A DNA stretch of 32,648 nucleotides from Bacteroidaceae bacterium. GTDB lineage: Bacteria > Bacteroidota > Bacteroidia > Bacteroidales > Bacteroidaceae. The stretch covers positions 1-32,648 of the forward strand of contig JAFZYE010000057.1 in the NCBI GenBank assembly GCA_017616445.1. The letters are read 5' to 3'. Position 1 is the stretch's first letter. Each line of letters starts with the position of its first letter. Below, one piece after another: positions 15,999 through 23,280 of this stretch. A model generated the notes under the pieces. It was given only the letters and a program-made list of their open reading frames with translations. It made no database searches and was not told the DNA's origin. Both the position numbers and the translations under genes were made by a program.

Positions 15999-18794
15999 CT
16001 ATTCGTTGACCAGACACTCCCCATGGTTCGTAACCCCTTCGGCAGAGACATCAACGGTGGTGCAGACGGAGTTGTTGTAGAACTCAATAGAGGCCTGTCC
16101 GTACTTGTCAGTCTTCACCTTGGGGTTCCAATAGAGGGTACGTCGATAGTCCTTGATTTCAGGCAGATTGGCTTTGCTGTAGTCGGGGTTGTAATACTCT
16201 GCAGGACGGGTGAATCCCTGAAGGTTGTACTCACGTCCTTGCATGACCCGCTCCTCATCTTCCTGACACATCCTGATGTTGATATAGGAATCAATACCTG
16301 TAGTAGGTGACCCTTCCTGTCGATCGAGGTGATAGTGCTCAAAGGGGGTATGCCGCCGTGGTGCATCGCTGACAACTCGTATTTTCTTGGGTGTTGCGAG
16401 GAAGGAGAACTCCCTATTGCCCCAATCGGTCCCACCCAAATGCACCTCTCGTGTGTTGTACTGTGTCTCGTACTGATGGCGCACATATCCGTCGACCAGC
16501 ACACCTCCGACTGAGGGGTATTCAAGTCCACCCAGCAGGTCGAAGGTGTCGTAGTAGCCTTGATCCCACTTGTCGTTCAGGAAGTCGAGATACTCGGTCT
16601 GATAGACGTATTTCTTGAGTTGTCGCTTGGCATGCGGTCGCCGTTTCGACTTGATGTTCACTTGCGGAATCCACTCGGAGGCATAGATATCCTTCTGGAA
16701 CTCCTCCCACGTGAGTTTGCGGTCCTTGAAGTTCTCTGGGGTGTGGGTCTCATACCAGCTGTAGGTCTTGACTCCCTGAGGATAGTAGTACTGCTTACGA
16801 AGGAATATTTTGGGATCGTGTTCCACCTGATCGTAGTTCTTCTTCTCGAGCTTCTTCACGAACTTGGCACGAAGGGAGAGGCGTGCTGTACCGTAGAACG
16901 GTTCGTAGGGAATCTGGAAATAACCTGCGGTATCGGCTTTCACATTCCCCTTGAACAGATAAGTATCCCCCTTTTTCAAATTGTTGGAGGTATTGAACAG
17001 CTGGCAAGTGATTTGCAGCAGTCCCTGATCCTTCGTGAAGAGACTGCGACGCAGCGGCATCGCATTACCGTAAATAATCATCTTCTGCTCTGGGAGGTAC
17101 TGTAACCTGAACTGCGAAGGTGAGACGACATAGCGCCAATCGTATCGTCGCCAACCCTGTATCATCAGCAATAAGTCGAGTGCCTGCTGGTGCTTCTCGT
17201 CATTCGCTTCGAAGTAATAGTCAGGCGTTTCTACGAACCCTTTGATTTCCGACTCCAACAGGAGGTTGGTGAGGATGTTGCCCGAAGCAAACGAAGGGTC
17301 GAGCTGGTCGGCATCGCGTATGGCCACTGAGAAGGTCTGTTCCTGCAAAGGACTGCCCTTCGAATCTGTAGCGATGAGGTTGAGCTTTATCTTTTCCAAT
17401 GGGCGATACGGACGGTTTGGGATGCCGCCCACAAGCACATGAGCCTTGGCTTCCTCGATGCGGTTGACGAAGAAGAGACGGTCTGCAAACACATTTCCGT
17501 CCGCATCCGTCAGTACTGCCTGATTGACGCCCTCCTGCAAGTCCTCCAGGTACATGGCATCCTCCCACACAGCCTCGTTGCCCTTGATGCTGAACGCTTT
17601 CTGCCGTCTGCCTCGACAGAGCACCATCAGCACCAGCGGATGGTCGTCCTTGAAGTGCTTGGCCACATTGAAATAAACACCTTCTTCGTCCTGCTCCACC
17701 ACAAGACGGGCACCATACTTCTCTGCTTCAGGCAACTTGAACGTAAACTTATTCTTGCCGAACACGAAACGAGCCTTGTAGTTCTTACCGTGTTGGGGTG
17801 TGAAGGTGAACACGCCACGTCCTGCATGGAACGGAAGGAGGGAGTCAATCTCCTCACCATCCTCCAGCAGCACGCCACGCACATTGAGGCGTTCGAGTTC
17901 CTGATTCATGGCTTCCCACGCCACTCGGCAGGGAAATCCCTCGATGAGTGTACCACCTTCGGGGTAGAACTTCACATCGAACTTCTCTGTCAGCCAATTC
18001 ACCTGATAGTCGCCCATCGTGATTTTCGTAGGCATCACTTTCCGCATGAAGTGCTGGGCACTGTCGGGACGGGAATAGACTGGAATGACACGTGAGAAGA
18101 AGTTGTTGTAGAGGCGGTAGTTCTTCTCCATGCCATCGCGGTCGATGGAGAAGTCGCTATCGTACTCGCTGTCTTTGACGAGAACGGCCCCCAATATCGT
18201 CTTTGGTTTATCCCGCTCCTCCTGCTCCCTTTGTGACTTTTCAAGATGGTCTAACTGATTACCTTCTTTGTCCATCAATACGTTGAGACTACCTGGACGA
18301 ACCTTGATCTCTTGCTGCACCATAGCAGCCAATTCATCGTCGCTCACAGGATACCATCTATCATCATCACTGCTCAACCACGACTTGCTGTACCATGATA
18401 CAACAGGTTCATAGCCGAAGTTCAGCATCCACTTGGTGTAGGCACGTATTTCGTAATAGCCCGCAAAGGTGGTGTCAGCGATGGCGAACTGTCCGTGGCT
18501 CTGACCTTCCTTGTCGAGCACAAGTTGCTGACGTTCCAAGATATAGCCCTGATCGTTCAACAGTTCCACATAGAGCACACGGCTCAGCGGTTGGGGGGTG
18601 TTGTCATCTGCCAAAACAACATAAGCTTTATACCAGACAGTGTCGCCAAGGAAGTAGCAGTTGTTGTCGATATGCAGATACACCTTCTCCTGTACGGGCA
18701 ACACATTCTTAGGCTTTTTATCAGGCTCAGTAGCAAGGGCGGCAATTGTCAGCAACCAGCTCAAAAATAGCAAAATATTCCTACGATTTCTCAT
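15999..18794 (-). CDS. Large MG2-type surface protein of unknown function
   Basis: A 931-residue exported protein. Signal peptide residues 1-21 (FLSWLLTIAALA-T). It opens with VQEKVYLHIDNNCYFLGDTVWYKAYVV, the pattern of MG2-like beta-sandwich domains related to alpha-2-macroglobulins, and continues with beta-rich repeats. There is no thioester motif (CGEQ) and no TonB barrel. The C-terminus has YWNPKVKTDKYGQASIEFYNN, again an immunoglobulin-like fold. Such proteins are common in Bacteroidetes near TonB receptors, but none is beside it here. The ATG at 18794 is chosen for its signal peptide; the 18 codons before it are weaker. I see no TAnnTTTG box directly upstream. Confidence 0.8.
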   Translation of the reverse strand: MRNRRNILLFLSWLLTIAALATEPDKKPKNVLPVQEKVYLHIDNNCYFLGDTVWYKAYVVLADDNTPQPLSRVLYVELLNDQGYILERQQLVLDKEGQSHGQFAIADTTFAGYYEIRAYTKWMLNFGYEPVVSWYSKSWLSSDDDRWYPVSDDELAAMVQQEIKVRPGSLNVLMDKEGNQLDHLEKSQREQEERDKPKTILGAVLVKDSEYDSDFSIDRDGMEKNYRLYNNFFSRVIPVYSRPDSAQHFMRKVMPTKITMGDYQVNWLTEKFDVKFYPEGGTLIEGFPCRVAWEAMNQELERLNVRGVLLEDGEEIDSLLPFHAGRGVFTFTPQHGKNYKARFVFGKNKFTFKLPEAEKYGARLVVEQDEEGVYFNVAKHFKDDHPLVLMVLCRGRRQKAFSIKGNEAVWEDAMYLEDLQEGVNQAVLTDADGNVFADRLFFVNRIEEAKAHVLVGGIPNRPYRPLEKIKLNLIATDSKGSPLQEQTFSVAIRDADQLDPSFASGNILTNLLLESEIKGFVETPDYYFEANDEKHQQALDLLLMIQGWRRYDWRYVVSPSQFRLQYLPEQKMIIYGNAMPLRRSLFTKDQGLLQITCQLFNTSNNLKKGDTYLFKGNVKADTAGYFQIPYEPFYGTARLSLRAKFVKKLEKKNYDQVEHDPKIFLRKQYYYPQGVKTYSWYETHTPENFKDRKLTWEEFQKDIYASEWIPQVNIKSKRRPHAKRQLKKYVYQTEYLDFLNDKWDQGYYDTFDLLGGLEYPSVGGVLVDGYVRHQYETQYNTREVHLGGTDWGNREFSFLATPKKIRVVSDAPRRHTPFEHYHLDRQEGSPTTGIDSYINIRMCQEDEERVMQGREYNLQGFTRPAEYYNPDYSKANLPEIKDYRRTLYWNPKVKTDKYGQASIEFYNNSVCTTVDVSAEGVTNHGECLVNE

Positions 18795-18946
18795 TTTTTC
18801 GGCTTGTTTTGGGAGGTATTTTGAGTAAAATAATCGATAACTTTTCACAGATATAACGCATAAAGGCAGGAAATGTCAAGTAGAAAACATCACTATTTTT
18901 ATTCTTTCTTCATTTTTTGCCCATTTCATCGTGATTTTTTCAAACG

Positions 18947-19097
18947 AGCGTTACAGCGTTACAGTTGTTACAGTTGTTTTACCCTATTTTGAAAAAAGGT
19001 CAAAATTGAACTCTATATTTATATATATAAATATAGAAGTATTTTTAGGGGTGAAAATAGCCTATTTTGAACTGTAACAACTGTAACGCGTAACGCT
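18947..19097. repeat. Dyad-symmetric element with 28-nt arms
   Basis: The left arm 18947-18975 and right arm 19070-19097 are inverted repeats that match at 28 positions with a single extra A in the left arm. Each arm contains TGTAACAACTGTAACG-type words. The centre 19013-19036 is a perfect 24-bp A/T palindrome. Just inside the right arm, AAAATAG-C-CTATTTT (19054-19068) is a further palindrome. Possibly a MITE-like element, a protein-binding site or a bidirectional terminator. Confidence 0.75.
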
Positions 19098-19137
19098 AAA
19101 TCCATTTTCATTCTAATGTAAAATATTTAATGTATGA

Positions 19138-19169
19138 TTCGTAGAGCGCAAGTTTATTTTGTATCTTTG
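19138..19169 (+). promoter_or_regulatory. Rightward promoter into a non-coding segment
   Basis: TATCTTTG at 19162-19169 matches the -7 consensus. TTCG at 19138-19141 sits 20 nt upstream as an imperfect -33 box. Transcription would begin near 19176 and run toward xseB, which is on the opposite strand. Confidence 0.6.
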
Positions 19170-19175
19170 TAGTGT

Positions 19176-19420
19176 CTAAGAAAAGCAGGCGAGCGAGCCT
19201 GAAATTTGCTGCCCCTAGGGGAAAATATTGCAGCCCCTAAGGGAAACAAAAAAAGAGACAGGCCGTTTCGCTCATAGCAACAGGCCGTTTCACTCCCAGT
19301 AACAAGCCGTATCGCTCATAGCGAGAAGGCATAACAGCATAACCGTAAGAATTCAGCGGAATTAACGGCATAGCCAGGAAACACGGTTCCCCTGGTTATG
19401 GAGAAAGAGAATGTATTGTA
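19176..19420 (+). ncRNA. Candidate structured RNA with tandem repeats
   Basis: From the predicted start, the transcript opens with hairpin CAGGC-GAGCGA-GCCTG (19186-19201). Next come two related units, GCTGCCCCTAGGGGAAA and GCAGCCCCTAAGGGAAA, with internal palindromes. Three 22-nt repeats follow (19259-19324), then AATTC/GAATT with CCGT/ACGG, and ATAGCCAGG (19370-19378) pairing with CCTGGTTAT (19391-19399). CATAACC (19338-19344) could instead pair with GGTTATG (19394-19400). All frames have early stops. I recognise no known RNA family, and I see no clear terminator, so the 3' end is a guess. Confidence 0.45.
19259..19324. repeat. Three 22-nt tandem repeats
   Basis: Unit pattern CARGCCGTWTCRCTCNNAGY followed by AA or GA, at 19259-19280, 19281-19302 and 19303-19324, in exact 22-nt register. 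Twenty-two is not a multiple of three, which argues against coding. Confidence 0.8.
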
Positions 19421-19434
19421 CAAAGCGAAAGGAC

Positions 19435-19632
19435 CTACTGTTGGTCGGCAGAAAGAATCTGATTGACATCAGCCTCGACAGCCTGGAGCTTCTGCTTGCA
19501 GAATTCCACCAGTTCCTTTGCCTGCTTCAGTTTGGATGCAAGTTGGTCGACATCGAGTTCGCCAGAAGAGATGTTACGCGAAATCTCTTCGAGCTGCTTC
19601 ATTGCTTCGGAATATGTTAAATTTGTTTCCAT
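19435..19632 (-). CDS. xseB: Exonuclease VII small subunit
   Basis: 65 residues, the usual size. The sequence is the conserved helical hairpin of XseB: LTYSEAMKQLEEISRNISSGELDVDQLASKLKQAKELVEFC, where ISSGELDVD is the family turn. It binds XseA to form the nuclease that degrades single-stranded DNA. It follows xseA after 64 bp containing AGGTGAG heptamers and a small hairpin (TCACC-TTC-GGTGA). Confidence 0.95.
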   Translation of the reverse strand: METNLTYSEAMKQLEEISRNISSGELDVDQLASKLKQAKELVEFCKQKLQAVEADVNQILSADQQ

Positions 19633-19674
19633 GTTTTTTAGAAGTTATCACCTTCGGTGAGTGAGGATTTTGAG

Positions 19675-19697
19675 GTGAGAGGTGAGAGGTGAGAGGT
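19675..19697. repeat. AGGTGAG heptamer repeats
   Basis: GAGGTGAGAGGTGAGAGGTG followed by AGAGG, three 7-nt units directly at the 3' end of xseA; complement of the CTCACCT repeats at 50-74 and 5038-5067. Confidence 0.7.
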
Positions 19698-20989
19698 TAC
19701 TTTATGACCGCCTTCGCAGTACCGTGTTCCATTGTGATTTCCACCTCATCGTCAGGACGGAGCATGGAGGCATCACGAACAGCTCGCCCATCCTTCCGCA
19801 CCACGCTATAACCCAATCGATAGATGCGCACAGGGTCGGCTGCATCGAGTTGGGCGGTCACCAGCTCAAGCCGATGATGCTGACGGTCGAAGATGACGCG
19901 AATGGTGTTCTGGAGTTCGTTGAAGATGTTGTCGAGCCGATGCAGGTGATTGGTCTTGTAGAGTTCCCAAAGTGACGGAATCCGCCCTGTGACTCGTTCC
20001 AACCGCATCTGCTGCTGATGCAACAACTGCTGTGCACCTTCTGTAATAGCTGCCTTGAGGGTATCAATCCGCTGCAACTGTTCCACACCCAGATGGATGA
20101 GGAATTCAGCAGCTGCCGTAGGGGTCTTCACGCGGGTGTGACTGACAATATCGAGTACCGTATCATCACGTTCGTGTCCGATGCCTGTGATGACAGGAAG
20201 TGGGAACTGAGCCACATTCTCAGCCAACGCGAGGGTGTCGAAACCTGTGAGGTCGGAGGTAGCACCACCACCTCGGATGATGACCACCACATCCCAGCGG
20301 TCCATCTCGGCAGCAATCTGGTTCAAGGCCTCGATGATGGTCGGCTCCACACGCTCACCCTGCATGACGGCAGGGAACAGTTGGACGGTAAACGCCAACC
20401 CGTATTCGTTCTGAAGGAGCTGATTCTGGAAGTCGCCCCACCCCGCAGCACTCTCCGAGGAGATGACGGCGATACGCTGTACAGGCACAGGGAGTTCGAG
20501 TTCTTTGTTGAGGTTGATGACCCCCTCTTCCTCCAGCTGACGCAGGATTTCCTGACGACGACGGGCAATATCACCCAAGGTATAGGTAGGATTGATGTCC
20601 AACACATTGAGCGAATAGCCATAGACCTCATGGAAGGTGACTTCCACCTGCACCATGACCTGCATACCTGCACTGAGCGGCTGACCCGTAGTCTGTTCGA
20701 AATAGGGTCGTATCAGCACCCATTTGTTCGCCCATATCTGTCCCTTGGCCTTCGCAATGAAAGTATTTCCACCCTCTGCCTTCTGCACAAACTCCACATA
20801 GCAATGCGGCCCACGAGTGGACACACTGCTAAGTTCAGCCTGAATCCATACAGGCTCGCAGAGCGTATCTTCGAGGACAGAACGAACACGGAGGTTCAGT
20901 TCGTAGAGGGACAAAGACCCCCTCCCCGCTCCCCCTTTAGGGGGAGAGTAGGTACCATTGGGTGTTATGTCTATATCGTCGAACAGCAT
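19697..20989 (-). CDS. xseA: Exonuclease VII large subunit
   Basis: The catalytic subunit, 430 residues. The N-terminal OB domain (LSLYELNLRVRSVLEDTL ... VWIQAELSS) is followed by the catalytic core (IAVISSESAAGWGDFQNQL, VVIIRGGGATSDLTGFD, PVITGIGHERDDTVLDIVSHTRVKTPTAAAEFL) and coiled-coil helices. With XseB it digests single-stranded DNA and acts in mismatch repair. Residues about 14-25 (TYSPPKGGAGRGS) come from a GC-rich tag in front of the conserved LYELN start. Alternative starts after the tag lack an ATG, so the tag is probably translated. Confidence 0.95.
   Translation of the reverse strand: MLFDDIDITPNGTYSPPKGGAGRGSLSLYELNLRVRSVLEDTLCEPVWIQAELSSVSTRGPHCYVEFVQKAEGGNTFIAKAKGQIWANKWVLIRPYFEQTTGQPLSAGMQVMVQVEVTFHEVYGYSLNVLDINPTYTLGDIARRRQEILRQLEEEGVINLNKELELPVPVQRIAVISSESAAGWGDFQNQLLQNEYGLAFTVQLFPAVMQGERVEPTIIEALNQIAAEMDRWDVVVIIRGGGATSDLTGFDTLALAENVAQFPLPVITGIGHERDDTVLDIVSHTRVKTPTAAAEFLIHLGVEQLQRIDTLKAAITEGAQQLLHQQQMRLERVTGRIPSLWELYKTNHLHRLDNIFNELQNTIRVIFDRQHHRLELVTAQLDAADPVRIYRLGYSVVRKDGRAVRDASMLRPDDEVEITMEHGTAKAVIK
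20916..20948. repeat. GC-rich tag E inside the 5' end of xseA
   Basis: CCCCCTTTAGGGGG (20931-20944) with a C-rich flank. It is read in frame near the N-terminus of XseA. Confidence 0.8.
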
Positions 20990-21006
20990 TTTTCGTTTGT
21001 GGTAAC

Positions 21007-21047
21007 CACTCCCCGCCCTAAAGGGAGGGGCAAGGGGGAGGGTCTCC
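21007..21047. repeat. GC-rich tag F abutting the subtilase stop
   Basis: A diverged copy (CCCTAAAGGG with G-rich flank) fills the gap between xseA and the subtilase gene and touches its stop codon. Confidence 0.65.
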
Positions 21048-22417
21048 TAATACGTCAACCCAATCGTATAAGCCTTAAAGAAATCGGGGATGCCATATCC
21101 GTAGAGTTCGTCGGGGTTGTCGACACGATTGCTACTCTTGCGGACGAGTTCCATGATTTGATAAGCGTTGAGGTTAGGGAGCGCCTGCCACAGACAAGCC
21201 ACCATACCGCAGAGGATAGGTGAAGCGAACGAGGTTCCAGCTGAATAAGTCGTGTTACCAGTGGTGTCGTAGACAGCAGACAGCAGTCCTGTTGCCATCA
21301 CATCGGGTTTGATACGTCCATCAGCGGTATTACCCTGTGACGAGAATGACACACGTGAACCGCTTGGATCGACAGCACCAATGGTAAGCACATCGAAAGC
21401 ATCGGCTGGAGCGGTGATTTTCTTCCAGGGGTCATTTCCAGAATTGCCTGCACTACAGCAGAGAATCATTCCTTTCGATGCCACCATAGAAGCGGATTTC
21501 GAGCAGATATGAGTCTTTCCGTCGAGCGATTCATGCCCCAGGTTATCGGCCTTGTTGTCGAAGTCATAATAGCCAAGCGAAGTGTTGACGACATCCGCAC
21601 CTACACTATCGGCAAACTCGATGGCTGCCGACCAGTTGTCCTCCTCGATGAGCTGCTCGCTGTCACCATCTTCCGACATGATGAGCCAGTAGCTCGCTTC
21701 AGGAGCCGTACCAATCATATAATTTGGAATGTTGGCACCCATGCACGAGAGCACCATCATACCGTGACTACCCGTTGCATAGAAGTCCTCCTTAGGATCG
21801 ACAAAGTCTTTCGTGCCCAGAATCTTCGTGTTTTCGAAACCACGGATGACATCTGCGTTGAAGAATCCGCCATCGATGACTGCGATGGTCATACCCTGAC
21901 CACGGAAACCTGCTCCATGAAGAGCAACACCATTCAGCTGATTGATCTGATCAAAGGCCATCGTACCATAACTGACACCTTCTGTCAGACCGAATCCCTT
22001 AGCTACTCGGTCTTTACGCTCCGGACCAGGCTGACGGGTTGGTTTGGTGTAATGAGCCACACGACGTGTGCCTGACACGAATGGCAGCTGAGCGATACGA
22101 CTGATGACCGTAGTATCCGTACAGCTTACCACAACGGTATTGTTCCACTTGCTGGTATGTGCAACCTTCACTCCCAGATCGCGAATCTGATTGACGTAGG
22201 TCTCACAAACAGGGATGTCGGTCTCGTCGATCTTGATTCCCTGACGCTTACGCCGTTCGAGCGCTTTCTGCGAGAGGAAAGCCTCAGGATGGTGGATTGA
22301 AAACTCTGTCTGTTTCTTGTCGGTCAGATACACCCTATATTTATAATAAGGTGTAAACGCTTGCGAGAAAGCCTGCATGCTTATCGCCAGCAAAATACTT
22401 GTTAATAGTTGCTTCAT
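21047..22417 (-). CDS. Exported subtilisin-like serine protease (S8)
   Basis: 456 residues. Signal peptide 1-19 (MQAFSQA), then a propeptide-like region (YYKYRVYLTDKK ... FLSQKALERRKRQGI). The S8 triad is D182 (IAVIDGG), H218 (GSHGMMV) and S396 (GTSFASP), with the oxyanion Asn in CSAGNSG (N325). It ends at YGYGIPDFFKAY with no C-terminal sorting domain of the type IX kind, although sprA lies two genes upstream. Periplasmic or outer-membrane location is inferred. Its start overlaps the upstream gene's stop by 4 bp, so the pair is probably translationally coupled. Confidence 0.93.
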   Translation of the reverse strand: MKQLLTSILLAISMQAFSQAFTPYYKYRVYLTDKKQTEFSIHHPEAFLSQKALERRKRQGIKIDETDIPVCETYVNQIRDLGVKVAHTSKWNNTVVVSCTDTTVISRIAQLPFVSGTRRVAHYTKPTRQPGPERKDRVAKGFGLTEGVSYGTMAFDQINQLNGVALHGAGFRGQGMTIAVIDGGFFNADVIRGFENTKILGTKDFVDPKEDFYATGSHGMMVLSCMGANIPNYMIGTAPEASYWLIMSEDGDSEQLIEEDNWSAAIEFADSVGADVVNTSLGYYDFDNKADNLGHESLDGKTHICSKSASMVASKGMILCCSAGNSGNDPWKKITAPADAFDVLTIGAVDPSGSRVSFSSQGNTADGRIKPDVMATGLLSAVYDTTGNTTYSAGTSFASPILCGMVACLWQALPNLNAYQIMELVRKSSNRVDNPDELYGYGIPDFFKAYTIGLTY

Positions 22418-23109
22418 AATTTTGGTCGTTTGCCTTTTAATATATGTTCAAAATTATCGTATGATTGTTCGATGTAACTCAGCTCGTAGGGTTCAATCTG
22501 CAAGGAGAAGGTACTCTTGATGTCGTTTAAGTCAAAATAACTCCGAAGCAGACTCGCCATATTGAACGACATGTCGTCGTTCTTCTTCATGATGGCCAGA
22601 CAGGCAGAACGCAACAACGGTTGGTTATCGGCTGCATGACGCAACACATTGAACAGGGCGTAGTACGCATACGGGGTGGATTCCTTCACCAACACCGCCA
22701 CACACTCACGCTCATCGTGAAACTCAAACAGACGCAAGAAACCCTCAATCTGACCTGCTGTCGTCAGCAATGGGACAGCCATCCGGACAATCTTCACAAC
22801 AGATTCCGGTGAGTTGTCGTGAAGCCATCGAGACACTTCCTGAGCCTCCTTACAACTCGTATCGAGCGTACCTGCTTTAGCCAAACCTACTATCGCAAGG
22901 ATACAAGGCAGGAAAGCCTGACGACGATACTGCAAGAGGTGCAGATAGGCCACCCAGAACTCCTCGTTCGTCAACTGAGGCATCACTCGCTCGCGTACCA
23001 TCGTCTCCATCTTACGGAATTCCGCATTCGATGCCGATTGGAACAAACGCGTAAGTTCGTTCCAATCTTTTGAACGGATGATTGCGAGTATGATGTCAGA
23101 CTTGATCAT
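22414..23109 (-). CDS. Conserved-looking protein of unknown function
   Basis: 231 residues, no signal peptide and no membrane segment. The sequence looks helical throughout, in about ten helices (NELTRLFQSASNAEFRKME, FLPCILAIVGLAKAG, PYAYYALFNVLRHAADNQ), suggesting a repeat-type alpha-solenoid, but no named family is evident. It is coupled by an ATGA overlap to the S8 protease downstream and separated from sprA by the heptamer array. A cytoplasmic partner of that protease's expression is a guess at most. Confidence 0.75.
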   Translation of the reverse strand: MIKSDIILAIIRSKDWNELTRLFQSASNAEFRKMETMVRERVMPQLTNEEFWVAYLHLLQYRRQAFLPCILAIVGLAKAGTLDTSCKEAQEVSRWLHDNSPESVVKIVRMAVPLLTTAGQIEGFLRLFEFHDERECVAVLVKESTPYAYYALFNVLRHAADNQPLLRSACLAIMKKNDDMSFNMASLLRSYFDLNDIKSTFSLQIEPYELSYIEQSYDNFEHILKGKRPKL

Positions 23110-23111
23110 AA

Positions 23112-23144
23112 GCCCCCTTCTTATCCCCCCAAAAGGGGGAAGAC
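23112..23144. repeat. GC-rich tag G before the unknown gene
   Basis: CCCCCTTCTTATCCCCCC followed by AAAAGGGGG, a diverged tag just upstream of the 23109 start codon. Confidence 0.6.
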
Positions 23145-23173
23145 TTTATCTTTCTTTATTCTTAACTCTTAAT

Positions 23174-23278
23174 TTCTAACTCCTAACTTCTAACTTCTAA
23201 CTCCTAACTTCTAACTCCTAACTCCTAACTTCTAACTTCTAACTCCTAACTTCTAACTCCTAACTCCTAACTCCTAAC
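23174..23278. repeat. Fifteen-unit heptamer array next to the sprA stop
   Basis: Fifteen uninterrupted 7-nt units of TYCTAAC (TTCTAAC or TCCTAAC in irregular order). The array ends 2 bp before the sprA stop codon and lies in the leader of the 22414-23109 gene. Confidence 0.9.
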
Positions 23279-23280
23279 TT

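Larger units (their letters stand above)
18795..19434. other. 640-bp gene-free region with palindromic element and RNA candidate
   Basis: No open frame in either direction looks like a gene. It contains a 151-bp dyad element (18947-19097), a rightward promoter (19138-19169), and a structured tandem-repeat segment (about 19176-19420). The stretch 18795-18946 is A/T-rich with nothing recognised. Confidence 0.7.

Noticed and set aside
19176-19420. tmRNA, RNase P RNA or 6S RNA
   Set aside because: None of the conserved cores of tmRNA or RNase P RNA can be seen, and the segment lacks the long central bulge of 6S RNA.
20018-21223. 401-codon open frame on the + strand
   Set aside because: It lies antisense to xseA and the subtilase, both unmistakable genes. 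Its sequence has no recognisable domain and results from codon bias.
23174-23278. CRISPR-like array
   Set aside because: Units are 7 nt with no spacers and no cas genes nearby; it is a simple tandem repeat.
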